The position numbers and the translations under genes were made by a program. This document shows positions 22,590 to 30,928 of a stretch of DNA of 64,000 nt, piece after piece; the first letter of the stretch is position 1; each line of letters starts with the position of its first letter. The notes beneath the pieces are model-generated. The model made no database searches. It was not told the DNA's origin and saw nothing but the letters and a program-made list of their open reading frames with translations. The DNA is from Plasmodiophora brassicae (Eukaryota > Endomyxa > Phytomyxea > Plasmodiophorida > Plasmodiophoridae). The stretch covers positions 682,001 through 746,000 of the forward strand of contig JASFAU010000015.1 in assembly GCA_039704465.1 (NCBI GenBank), read 5' to 3'.

Positions 22590-22773
22590 TGTCGAACAAC
22601 GTATCCACTACGACCAGCAGCACATGCCTGCAGCACGTGAACGCCGTCACGCACTCCGCGACTCCGTGCCCGCCGGCGTTGGCAACCGTTACACCGTCGG
22701 CGACTACGTCGCCACTGTAACGTCCGCCGCACACGCCGTACGTAATACATCCACTTCATTATTGTCCTTCTCA
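22590..22773 (+). repeat. Copia-1 B 3' LTR
   Basis: 184 bp, TG...CA, preceded by the polypurine tract and followed by target duplication AAGTC. Confidence 0.95.
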
Positions 22774-22778
22774 AAGTC

Positions 22779-22827
22779 GACGGGTAAGGCAGAAGCCAAC
22801 GCCAAGCGTCGACGGCGCCGCAACTGA
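22779..22827 (+). pseudogene. Gypsy-1 pol C-terminus after the Copia-1 insertion
   Basis: Removing Copia-1 B and one copy of AAGTC joins ...QVKAKRKS in frame to TGKAEANAKRRRRRN and a TGA at 22,825-22,827. The run of arginines looks like a nuclear localisation signal after the chromodomain. The exact in-frame join confirms that the copia element landed in gypsy-1. Confidence 0.9.
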
Positions 22828-23173
22828 ACACCGCACAGTTGTAGCCACTGGGCAAAATAGTTTTTAGTGGGTTTAGCGGGTGAGCACGATGCAAGCCCCG
22901 CAGTACCTTGAAGTGGACTTCATGGTCTCAGGGCCGCTCGACATCGTATCGTCGAGGTCCAACGCAAAACGATTGTTGCGACGGACTAGGGAAAACATAA
23001 CCTACGGAAGAATGATTCCCACATAATTTTTTCTAGCAAGCTTAACTACAACATGTAATGTGCAAGACACGATTTATTCTGTACAGCAAGACGTCTACAG
23101 CGCCAACAACAGGGTCAAAGCGCAACAGGGGGACTTTAGCTTGACGAGGGGAGTGTATCATATGCACAGCCTA
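22828..23173. other. Gypsy-1 3' non-coding region
   Basis: No gene. A purine stretch GACGAGGGGAG (about 23,140-23,150) followed by TGTATCATATGCACAG looks like a polypurine tract and the first bases of the gypsy-1 3' LTR, which would be cut by the TRIM insertion at 23,179. The opposite LTR is missing, so the boundary cannot be confirmed. Confidence 0.4.
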
Positions 23174-23178
23174 GCTGC

Positions 23179-23305
23179 TGAAAAACGCGGGCGCCGCTGG
23201 GAATCGAACCCAGGGCCAACGGTTGAACGTACCGCTGCTGTACCACTCAGCTACGGCGCCTGAAGTCCGACTGGCGTGAGGATTGGATGTATGTAATTCC
23301 TGACA
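23179..23305 (-). repeat. TRIM 3' LTR
   Basis: 127 bp, identical to 23,427-23,553 by eye. It contains the tRNA-like gene 23,190-23,260 and the T5 run four bases beyond its end. Confidence 0.9.
23190..23260 (-). tRNA. tRNA-like gene in the TRIM 3' LTR (anticodon position GUU, odd loop)
   Basis: 71 nt fold as a full cloverleaf: acceptor GGCGCCG/CGGCGCC (7 bp), D arm GCTG-AGTGGTA-CAGC, anticodon stem GCGGT/ACCGT with loop ACGTTCA, five-base variable loop, T arm CTGGG-TTCGATT-CCCAG. The A box TAGCTGAGTGG and B box GGTTCGATTCC fit Pol III consensus, and TTTTT follows after CGCG. Positions 34-36 read GUU (Asn), but the loop has C at 33 and C at 37 where U and a purine are expected, so a working role in translation is doubtful. 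CCA is not encoded. Confidence 0.7.
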
Positions 23306-23314
23306 CGCCCCCTC
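23306..23314 (-). promoter_or_regulatory. TRIM polypurine tract
   Basis: GAGGGGGCG on the minus strand immediately before the 3' LTR. It is the same nonamer found before the 3' LTRs of Copia-1 at 22,581 and 39,286 and (slightly changed) of the fragment at 39,986. Confidence 0.8.
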
Positions 23315-23412
23315 AATCCGTAGCCAGGTGTGACGATGGTGTCTGTCCTGGGATCTACTACGGAAGAGGGCCCATTGGCGCCACGCATTTCTGTATGGCT
23401 ATGTATAGCGCA

Positions 23413-23426
23413 TACGACTGTTAATC
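23413..23426 (-). promoter_or_regulatory. TRIM primer-binding site
   Basis: GATTAACAGTCGTA directly after the 5' LTR, identical to the Copia-1 site; complementary to a tRNA-Asn(GUU) anticodon arm. Confidence 0.8.
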
Positions 23427-23553
23427 TGAAAAACGCGGGCGCCGCTGGGAATCGAACCCAGGGCCAACGGTTGAACGTACCGCTGCTGTACCACTCAGCT
23501 ACGGCGCCTGAAGTCCGACTGGCGTGAGGATTGGATGTATGTAATTCCTGACA
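23427..23553 (-). repeat. TRIM 5' LTR
   Basis: 127 bp. It begins (minus strand) TGTCAGGAATTACATACATCC and ends CGCGTTTTTCA. It contains the second tRNA-like gene. Confidence 0.9.
23438..23508 (-). tRNA. tRNA-like gene in the TRIM 5' LTR
   Basis: Same 71 nt as 23,190-23,260. In this LTR the T5 terminator falls just before the primer-binding site, so a Pol III transcript starting here would stop inside the LTR and could not be a full-length genomic RNA. Confidence 0.7.
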
Positions 23554-23558
23554 GCTGC

Positions 23559-23815
23559 ACCTATGATGATCACGGTCACACCTTGAACCGGCATGCAACT
23601 CCGCTAGACCACAACTACCGGAAACTCCGGGCAGGCACAGTCAACAGTCCCACAAGGTCCAGTCATGTGTTCCCAGAATAGACCGCGGACTCCGGAGACC
23701 GTGGCGGACTCCGGAGACACACTGGAGGTTGGCAGACCAGCGGGCCAGGAATATATCAGAGTTCGAACTGCTTTTCGATGACAACGTCTCAATGCTAGAT
23801 TGAGAGATGTCACAG
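23559..23815. other. Spacer without recognised features
   Basis: About 257 bases between the TRIM and Copia-2 copy G. It holds a short direct repeat (GGACTCCGGAGAC twice near 23,690-23,720) but no gene or LTR that I can identify. Confidence 0.5.
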
Positions 23816-24695
23816 AACCCTTGAGCGCAGAGACGAGCGCTGAACTTACGGATGCCACCGTCGCCACTGAGCGAAGACTTGACCCGGAACACCCACTTGG
23901 CGCCAACAGCGATCTTACCTTTCGGCAGGTCGATGAGCGGGCCGAACGTGCCCTTGGAGTCCAGCGTTGCCATCTGGGTGAGGGCAGCGTCCCACCAGTG
24001 GCCGGCGAACGACGATGAGAGGGCCTCGGCCATCGTATTAGGAACAGGAACATCGATCGCTTTCAGACTCGACAGATCGGGTCGTGGTAGAGCTGCTGGG
24101 TCGATTGGCGCCTGTATCTTAACGCGGCAGGCGGAGACAATGCCACCACGAGCGGCCGGTCGATGGGATCGGATGGCCTCGCGGATGAGCCGGCGTTCTT
24201 CGACCTGTTGCCAGTGGTGAATCTGGCGGCGCGATGGGCGTGGCGGACGTTGAATTGGGGCTCTCAGCACTGGGTGCTGGAACCAGGCGTCCACCGTTGA
24301 CGCCCACCGGGTGGAGGACCGGTTTGCCTTCGCGGGACCCTTCCACCATTCGCCCGGTGGTTGACGGTGACGTGTAGATCGACGAGGATGCGGCATGTCC
24401 AGAACATCGTCGTCGGCGACGACATCAGCCGCAATATCCATGTCAGCAGGAGAGTCATCACCATCGTTGGCGGCATCAGCCGCAATATTCATGTCAGCAG
24501 GAGAATCAGCACCAGCGTCGTTGCCGGCCTCCTGATGGTCCTTAACGTCGGCATCAACGATGCTGGATGCGCGGTTGCCGTCGTGGTTATCAGCGTCGAC
24601 AGCAGCGTCGTTACCAGAATGACCGACGTTGCCGGCGAGATCAGGCAGGGGAGCATGATGGGTATGCGCAGATGGTTGAAGACGATCAGATGACG
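23816..24695 (-). pseudogene. Copia-2 linker and start of RT
   Basis: Continues the frame of the upstream ORF once the solo LTR and one GAGAC are removed. It has an Asp/Ala-rich linker (repeats of ADMDIAADV), the HRQPPGEWWKGP stretch, then the RT start (LIDLPKGKIAVGAKWVFRVKSSLSGDGGIRKFSARLCAQGF). The element ends there. Confidence 0.85.
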
Positions 24696-24700
24696 GAGAC

Positions 24701-24890
24701 TGTCGAACTCCATATCCAGCAGCACACTCGTGCAGCACACCGACGCTGCCACGCACTCCGCAAGTCTGGTGTCAGCGCCGCCCGCGATGATGTAACGTGC
24801 ACCGCGTCTCACGTCTACGACGTTGCCCGTCACACCCAATATCTTCGCTCTATATCCATCAATATATCTCACTCTGATTTCGTCGTTTCA
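24701..24890 (+). repeat. Solo LTR of the Copia-2 family inserted in copy G
   Basis: 190 bp, TGTCGAACTCCATATCC to TTCGTCGTTTCA, plus strand, flanked by GAGAC on both sides (24,696-24,700 and 24,891-24,895). Its last 32 bases equal the 5' LTR remnant of copy G (27,503-27,534), so it belongs to the same family. A full element must have inserted antisense and then been lost by LTR-LTR recombination. Confidence 0.9.
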
Positions 24891-27453
24891 GAGACGACAC
24901 GACATTGGATGACACCGGAACGGGGGACGCTGATGGTAGCCGTGGGATAACGGCGTCGGCAGCAGCGGGTGATGATGTACGAACGGCAACGGTGGACGGG
25001 GAACTGGACGCGAGTACGGGCGCGGCCTGTGAAGACTCGAGACCAGAGTTCGACCGCCCGAAGCCGAAGGTGAACGACGTTTCCAGGAATTCGGCCGTCG
25101 TGCTCTCGAATGTGTCACCTCGTTCGACGTCATAGAAGCGCCATGCCTTCATCCCTGGCGTAAAGCCGATGAATACAGCGCGAACGCGACGATGATCCAG
25201 CTTGGTCGGCTTCTTCGAAGAGGGGTGAGGGCGCATGGCGTACGCGTCGCAGCCGTAGACGCGCAGGGAAGAGACATCAGGTTTAGCGAAGCGAGCCGCC
25301 TGGAACGATGAGCGACGCCCCGGAAGGACGGATCGAGGATGGACATTGTAGAGGACGGCAGAATACGAGAGCGACCAGGGCCAGGTGAAATCGGGCATAC
25401 GCGCGTGACACCGGATAGCGCCTTCGATACAGCACAGGCTGTAGTTGACAATTTCGGCTCGGCCGTTCTGCTCGGGCGTATACGGAACCGACTTGCGATG
25501 AAGGATGCCGGACTCATTGTAGAACGTAACGCATGCCTTGGAATTAAACTCGCCCCCGCCGTCTGTTTGGAAGTCGGAAATGCCACGTCCCTCCTGGTTG
25601 CGTAGACGTGCATCGTAGTGCTTGATGACATCGAGGGCGTCCGATTTTCGACGGAGCAGGTAGACGGTCAGGTAGCGCGTTGAATCATCAAGCATGGTCT
25701 GGTAATACTCGAAACCGCCAATACCGACGACAGGCCACCGCCCGGAGAGGTCACTATGGACGAGATCGCCAACGCGACGTGCTCGTGACGTACTGGGAGG
25801 GAATGATGAGCGCTTGTCTTTGGTGAGAAGACAGGCCTCGCATGGACATCGATACTGAAGCTTGGGAATGGGCTGATCGAAAGCCATTCCCCGACAGCGG
25901 CGCTGCAGGAGACGCAGATTGACGTAGCCGAGATGTCCAACGCACGCGTGCCAAAGGGCGGGCGATGCGGAGGCGACTGTGGCGGCGCGGCAGGACACGC
26001 TGGGCGCAGCCGATGAATAAATTTCAGTTGACGATGGGGCAGCGGGAGCACGCAGGGCGATCCTGTAGAGATTATCGGCTCCTCGCGTGCTGACCGCTAG
26101 CGGGGTCCCGACAGGGGACGTCCAGTGGTCCTTGGAATAGATGGTCGCGTTGGGCCCATCGAAGACGATCTTGTGCCCGGATCGGGTGAGCTGTCCAACG
26201 GAGACGAGCGCTTGGCCGAGTCGTGGGACGTGCAGCGAATCGATAGGCGTCATCTGGGACTGATCAGCGCCCAATGACGTCACGCCACGTCCGGAAGTGG
26301 TCGTACGAGACAGGTCTGCAAGTTCAACAGTCGGTCCGGCGACATGTCGGTAAGCGCCGAGATGCTCGCGCAGGGGCGTCATTGTGGTGGAACATCCAGA
26401 ATCGAGCAGGCCGACGGAGCTGTTGTCTACGGCGGGGTGACGGGCAGACATGGCGCGAACCGGGACGTACTGATCAGGTTGCGACGATGTATTCGATGTC
26501 GTCCGCCACAACGAGCGCTGTAGGAAACAGTTGCCATTCGTGTGCGGCTTCCTCAAGGTCGTATGTAGGACGCACAGTCCATCCCGTTCTGGAGCCTTGA
26601 TCGGGTGTGCGGTGGCGCTTGCGCGGTTCGCCGTTGCGAACGATATCTCCCGGTCAGCATGAGCCTCTTGAATGCGCTGCTCTTCTGATGTGAGCGTGGA
26701 CACGACCTCAGTGACAGTAGGCCGCGGTTCGAGTCCACGACTGTGCAGGTTGGATGCGGCCGTGTCGAATTCTGATGAGGCGTTGCCAGCCATCAGGACA
26801 GCCAGGAAGGAATCCGTCATGTGAAGCATGTCGTTCGGGACTGTTGTACGGAAACGTTGGGCAGCGGCTTGCAGACGAGCCGCGTACAAGGCGACCGATT
26901 CACCGGCTTGCTGTCGAACACTGAACAAATCTTTAGAAGCACGAATGACAGACGAAAACGTGCAGGGTCGCAGCATGCGGAAGAGAGCGCGCCAGCATTG
27001 CGCCGATGTACCGGCGTGCAGCAAGTTGTAGCCGATCAGAACGGTCTTGTCGACCATCTGAAACAAGAGTATCTCCCGAGCAGTTGCCTCCAGATCCGCG
27101 TCCACATTGTCGGGGATACTCGGAGTCGGCGATCCGTCCAGGTCGATGCCGACAATTTCCGCGAATCCACGGTTGGTAAACCAAGACGCGGCGGCGGGCG
27201 CCCAAGCGGCAAACGATTCGTGCTTGCCGTCGAACCGAGGCGGAGGCACGCGATCTGTACCTGGACGCACTACGCCGTCCACAATGATTGGGCGAGGCTG
27301 CGTCGTCGGCGTCGTGGCGATGCAGGAGTACGATGCGGTTTGCTGTCGCAGGAATGCGATGCGCGCGATCTTCTCCTGTCGCTCGGCCTCAGCGAGCTGC
27401 GCGTCGAGATCTTGGACATCTGATTCCGCCGCCGTTCGGCCGCGATCGGCCAT
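24891..27453 (-). CDS. Copia-2 Gag-protease-integrase ORF
   Basis: About 854 residues in one open frame from ATG 27,453 (MADRGRTAAESDVQDLDAQLAEAERQEK, coiled coil). Gag domain (FDGKHESFAAWAPAAASWF...), CX3H...HTNGNC knuckle, protease LLDSGCSTT, GAG-pre-integrase (LWHACVGHLGYVNLRLL...CPCEACLLTK), integrase catalytic HSDLSGRW, FQTDGGGEF, PEQNGRAE, then the fungal-type C-terminal stretch (SFTFGFGRS). It is intact up to the inserted solo LTR, so this part may still be translatable, but there is no usable RT downstream. Confidence 0.85.
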
Positions 27454-27534
27454 GACGTTGGACGCGAGCGAGACGCCCAGAGCGCAGTTACGACTGTTAA
27501 TCTGAAACGACGAAATCAGAGTGAGATATATTGA

Positions 27535-27753
27535 GGGTCGTCAGAATTAGCCCTATCTGGTCCGGGAGAAGCGCTTCTAGCGGTACGCTTCTTTTGCTAA
27601 GAAGCTGCTTCTCCGGATAAGAAGCTCGGGTGCACCCTGCTTCAAACTCTGAAGAAGCAGCTTCTCCCCGGAATGAGCGCGGTGGCGGTCTTTTTGATCG
27701 GGTGACGTCGGGTATGCGACAGAGATTACAGTGGCCTGCGCTGTCCATCAACC
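27535..27753. other. 5' flank of Harbinger element with inverted repeats
   Basis: No gene. It contains several copies of AGAAGC and its complement (AAGAAGCTGCTTCTCC, GAAGAAGCAGCTTCTCCCC; 27,595-27,670) that can pair into hairpins. This is the kind of subterminal repeat seen in PIF/Harbinger elements, and the element may start at about 27,535 inside the Copia-2 LTR. The matching right end was not found, so terminal repeats are unproven. Confidence 0.45.
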
Positions 27754-29058
27754 ATGCCATCGAAGGAGAACGCTTCGGAGAGGCACCAGACCCTTGCTGC
27801 GCTAGACAGCATGATCAGAACGATGGTCGTTGACGAAAGCACTTGCAGAGCACTCAATCCGCAGCGAGCACTGGCGATCCGCAACGAAATCACGCGGCTC
27901 CTTGAGTTGAAATGGGGAATCACATGCCATCGTTATATGCTACCTAGGAGAATTATCCCCAAGGGCAATTACCTGTACCGTGTTCTGTCCGGGCTCGACG
28001 ACACGGAGTTCAAACAGGACATGAGAGTTTGCAAATCGACTTTTGCGTACATCGTCCACCTTCTCCAGGGTGACCTTTCGATTCTTCCGTTCTGGTGACT
28101 GCTTATTTCCCTGACAAATGCTGTCTTAGGCGACCCAATATTTCACAATGAATCCCGCCACCAGCAGGCACCCGTCTGGGTCCAACTTGCCGTCGCACTT
28201 GATTCCCTGGGCAGAGACGGCTCAGCGGCTTCGACTGACTGTGGGAAGCGGCGAATTGGCGTCGCCTACGGGACTGCGAAGGCCTTCTGTCGTCGAGTTA
28301 TTGTCGCCTTGAACAGGCTGGCGAAGCGTTTCATAACGTGGCCTGATGTTGAAGAAAGACGCCGACTCTGTGCGCGATCGGCTGCCTCTGGGTTCCGTTA
28401 CGCGGTTGGAGCAGTCGATGGAACGGACTGTGTCTTGGCCTTTAGACCGAGCTTGGACGGTGAGACTTGGTATTCCCACAAGGGGCATTATGCGATGAAG
28501 GCCATTATCGTTGGCGACGACCGCCGCCTGATCAGGTATGTCCACATTGGGTGGCCTGGTTCGGTCCACAATTCGACAATGTGGGCCTCGTCAGACCTGC
28601 ATCGCCATCCCGAGCAACATTTTTCCGACAACGAATATCTCATCGGTGACGCTGGCTTCACTCTATCGTGCGAGCATAGGCTACTGGTCCCGTATAAGCG
28701 CCCCAAGTCTTCTCTCCCCGACAACGCGAAGTTCAACCAGCTGCTGTCGAAATATAGGGTCATGATCGAAAACTTGCTTGGCATCCTCAAGGGACGCTTT
28801 CCATCGCTTCATGGCAACCGACTTCGCCTCACGAATCCCGCCGACTGCGAGAATGCTGCTATGTGGGACATAGCATGTATGGTGCTGCATAACATCGTGA
28901 TTAGCCTCAACAATACCGACGATAACGTCGAGGAGTACGTGGCTCAGGAAATCGACAAAACGGATCATAAGCGAATTTATCAGTCCGACGAGGACTGGCG
29001 AAAGTCCATTCAGGCGGAGGTACTACAATGGGCACACATGAATGAAGTAAAACTGTAA
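27754..29058 (+). CDS. PIF/Harbinger transposase (DDE_Tnp_4), one intron
   Basis: Two exons, 27,754-28,069 and 28,130-29,058, joined across a 60-nt intron (GTGACC...CTGAC...TTAG); 414 aa. Without splicing the frame stops at 28,098. The joined protein reads ...VHLLQGDPIFHNESRHQQAPVWVQLAVAL, matching the family helix-turn-helix region, and has the nuclease triad: D202 (AVDGTD), D279 (LIGDAGF), E319 (RVMIENLLG). The C-terminal MWDIACMVLHNIVI is a family hallmark. No stop or frameshift is seen, so the enzyme may be active. Harbinger elements need a second Myb/SANT-like protein; the minus ORF next door is a candidate. Confidence 0.9.
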
Positions 29059-29065
29059 TCCTTGC

Positions 29066-29500
29066 TTAATGTGTATTATCAGAATCTGGAAATACGCTGC
29101 CCAGGATTTCTCGAATTTCAGCGTTCGTCTTGCCTTGCGCCGCGAGATCTTTGACAAGGTCAGCCTTGAGTGTCTGGACTTTCAACTGGTACTCCCTTTC
29201 CCTCAGGCAAAGGTCTTGCTCCCTGAACCGCCTTTCTTCTTCATATTTTTCTCGTTCGAATGCAAGTTGACGTTCTTGATATTTTGTGTACACGGTCGTG
29301 AAGTCACGCCTAGGGCGCTTGGTATTCTTATCGCGAGGAGGCCACGTGGACGAGGGCCGCTTAGGCGATGCATCCGGGCCGAGATCACCACCTTGGGCGT
29401 CATTACCATCAGCGCCGGGATCTGTGCTGGAACTACTTCCCTCACTTGAAGTCCTGCAGTCGCCAGCAGTATTTTCCACCTGTTGAAATGCTGTTGTCAA
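29066..29500 (-). CDS. Coiled-coil ORF beside the transposase (partial; possible Harbinger accessory protein)
   Basis: Convergent with the transposase, with the stop only 8 bases from its stop. 144 codons open from a TTG at 29,500 but no ATG, so the N-terminal part is missing. The C-terminus is a charged helix (FTTVYTKYQERQLAFEREKYEEERRFREQDLCLREREYQLKVQTLKADL) ending GKTNAEIREILGSVFPD. This resembles the C-terminal half of Myb/trihelix partner proteins of Harbinger transposons, but no DNA-binding domain is present here. Upstream sequence changes at about 29,490 to the gypsy-2 leader. Confidence 0.5.
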   Translation of the reverse strand: MTTAFQQVENTAGDCRTSSEGSSSSTDPGADGNDAQGGDLGPDASPKRPSSTWPPRDKNTKRPRRDFTTVYTKYQERQLAFEREKYEEERRFREQDLCLREREYQLKVQTLKADLVKDLAAQGKTNAEIREILGSVFPDSDNTH

Positions 29501-29941
29501 AACTCTTGCTGACAGGAGATTCCTCAGACGCGTACACAGTTAAGGCTGGAGACGTCGGCGTCGTGCTGCGAAGACATAGCGGATTCGGACCCGACACCTA
29601 TTGTTATGGCACGGCTGTTATGGCACGGCCGCGACGGGGGTCGCGCGGGGGTCGCGCAGCCGCGCAGTTTGAATAAACGTCCACGGCAACCGACGGCTTC
29701 GGCAGTCGGTTAATTCCGTGTTGTGGAGACAATAGTCGTCCGTCGTGTCGTCTCCTGACATCTTAACCGACCTTAACCGTTCGTCACCGTCTGTCGTCGC
29801 ATCGTCTGTCGCTGTCTGTCGTCACCGTCTGTCGTCGCATCGTCTGTCGCCGTCTGTCGTCACCGTCTGTCGTCGCATCGTCTCTCGATCGTCTACCTTC
29901 GGCCTGTCCGCCCCCTTCGTTCTTCGCTCGTGTACGTCTCG
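29501..29941 (+). other. Leader/probable 5' LTR of gypsy-2 (boundaries unclear)
   Basis: Non-coding. It contains the dispersed repeat also found inverted around Copia-3 (29,620-29,715) with AATAAA at 29,672, then TTGTGGAGACAATAG (a possible TGG-type primer site near 29,724), then the tandem repeat below and the gag start. With the other LTR absent, LTR limits cannot be set. Confidence 0.45.
29787..29893. repeat. Short tandem repeat CGTCTGTCGTC(A/G)C
   Basis: About 2.5 copies of a ~41-bp unit made of CGTCTGTCGTCACC and CGTCTGTCGTCGCATCG. It lies in the untranslated leader 50 bases before the gypsy-2 gag ATG. Confidence 0.8.
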
Positions 29942-30928
29942 ATGACGGTCACGCGCTCCGGCTCGACGGGCTCGACGGCTGACGAAGCCAAGTGCCCAAC
30001 GACGCCTCCCTCTCCCATCGACCCAACGACCTTGGCCGATGTGGACGCCGCCGATCGCGCCCTCGCGGGTGCCTTACGGGCCTTCCAGATCCAACAGGAT
30101 GCGTTCTTCACGGAAATGCGGGCTCGCGCTGAGGAGCAGCTGAAGATCTTTACCAACGCGCTTGCCAGTCCACACTCTACGCCGCCTACGCCCATGACCG
30201 ATCCCTCGGCAACATCTGCTGAGCCGTCGTCACATGGCAACGATCCTGTTGTCACGACGACTAAGGTGTCGTTGAGCGAATTTTCCGGCAATTCCGACGA
30301 CCTGCCGGCGAGCGAGTGGCTGGCGCTATTCGCTAGCATTGCCCGCGTCGATCTCTCGTCGACCCAGCCACTGTCAGCGGGCGCTCGTGCGCTCCTGGCT
30401 AGCTGCCTGAAGGGCGAAGCGCGTTTCGTTTTTCGTCAACTGGATGCGACCGCCTCCCCAGCCGCGTTCGCCGCGCTGCTCCGGTTTAATTTTCCAGAAC
30501 CGGACGTCGAGACCCTCGAATCCCGGTTCGATGCCCTTCGTCAAACGGGACCGTTCGATGCTCATCTGCGTCGGTTCATGTACCTGTACAACGCCGTACA
30601 GTCGGCCTCGAAGGGCGAGTACAGTCTCCCGTCAAAGCGCCTGGCGACGAAGTTCCGCAAGTCGCTCGCCCCAGAGCTTTCGACCGAGCTCTTCAAGCTC
30701 AATCCGCCGACATTCGACGCCATGGTCAAAGAGGCAGCGCGCCTGGCCCCCCTCTATGCCCCGGCACACGCGCTCCTAGCTACGGATGCCTCGCCGACCA
30801 CTCGGACCAAGCTAACGCCGGAGGAGCGCGAGCGCTGCAAACGGCAAGGATTGTGCATGTATTGCCGGCAGCCCGGCCATATGGTCGCAACATGCCCACA
30901 TCGTCCGCCGGGAAATGGTCAAGGGTGA
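29942..30928 (+). CDS. Gypsy-2 Gag
   Basis: 328 aa from ATG 29,942; the in-frame GTG at 29,930 is less likely. It has an N-terminal Pro/Thr-rich segment, helical region ([23 protein letters not shown]), capsid-like domain ([29 protein letters not shown]...), and a CCHC knuckle [14 protein letters not shown] near the end. It ends GNGQG-TGA. Same architecture as gypsy-3 Gag. No internal stop. Confidence 0.9.
   Translation: MTVTRSGSTGSTADEAKCPTTPPSPIDPTTLADVDAADRALAGALRAFQIQQDAFFTEMRARAEEQLKIFTNALASPHSTPPTPMTDPSATSAEPSSHGNDPVVTTTKVSLSEFSGNSDDLPASEWLALFASIARVDLSSTQPLSAGARALLASCLKGEARFVFRQLDATASPAAFAALLRFNFPEPDVETLESRFDALRQTGPFDAHLRRFMYLYNAVQSASKGEYSLPSKRLATKFRKSLAPELSTELFKLNPPTFDAMVKEAARLAPLYAPAHALLATDASPTTRTKLTPEERERCKRQGLCMYCRQPGHMVATCPHRPPGNGQG

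Larger units (their letters stand above)
17534..22773 (+). mobile_element. Ty1/copia element Copia-1 copy B, nested in gypsy-1
   Basis: 5240 bp with 184-bp LTRs (17,534-17,717 and 22,590-22,773) and target duplication AAGTC (17,529-17,533 and 22,774-22,778). Primer-binding site follows the 5' LTR directly, and a polypurine tract GAGGGGGCG (22,581-22,589) precedes the 3' LTR. Structurally it is complete; the coding region has several single-base frameshifts relative to copy E. Confidence 0.95.
23179..23553 (-). mobile_element. TRIM-like mini LTR element carrying tRNA genes in its LTRs
   Basis: 375-bp element, minus strand. It has two identical 127-bp LTRs (5' LTR 23,427-23,553, 3' LTR 23,179-23,305), both TGTCAGGAATT...GTTTTTCA. 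The 5' LTR is followed directly by the primer-binding site GATTAACAGTCGTA (23,413-23,426), and the 3' LTR is preceded by the polypurine tract GAGGGGGCG (23,306-23,314). Target duplication GCTGC is at 23,174-23,178 and 23,554-23,558. The interior (121 bp) codes for nothing. Each LTR contains a 71-nt tRNA-like gene in the sense of the element, with A box, B box and a T5 terminator at the LTR end. Primer site and polypurine tract are those of Copia-1, which probably mobilises it. Confidence 0.9.
23816..27534 (-). mobile_element. Ty1/copia element Copia-2 copy G (truncated, interrupted by solo LTR)
   Basis: Minus strand. A 32-bp remnant of the 5' LTR is at 27,503-27,534, followed by primer-binding site GATTAACAGTCGTA, gag ATG at 27,453, protease and integrase open to the solo LTR at 24,890, then linker and the start of RT from 24,695 down to about 23,816, where the element stops (LCAQGF). 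Most of RT, RNase H and the 3' LTR are gone. Confidence 0.9.

Noticed and set aside
23190..23508. Two ordinary tandem host tRNA genes
   Set aside because: Both copies sit at the same place in identical 127-bp TG...CA repeats that carry primer site, polypurine tract and target duplication, so they are LTR parts. The anticodon loop is also non-canonical.
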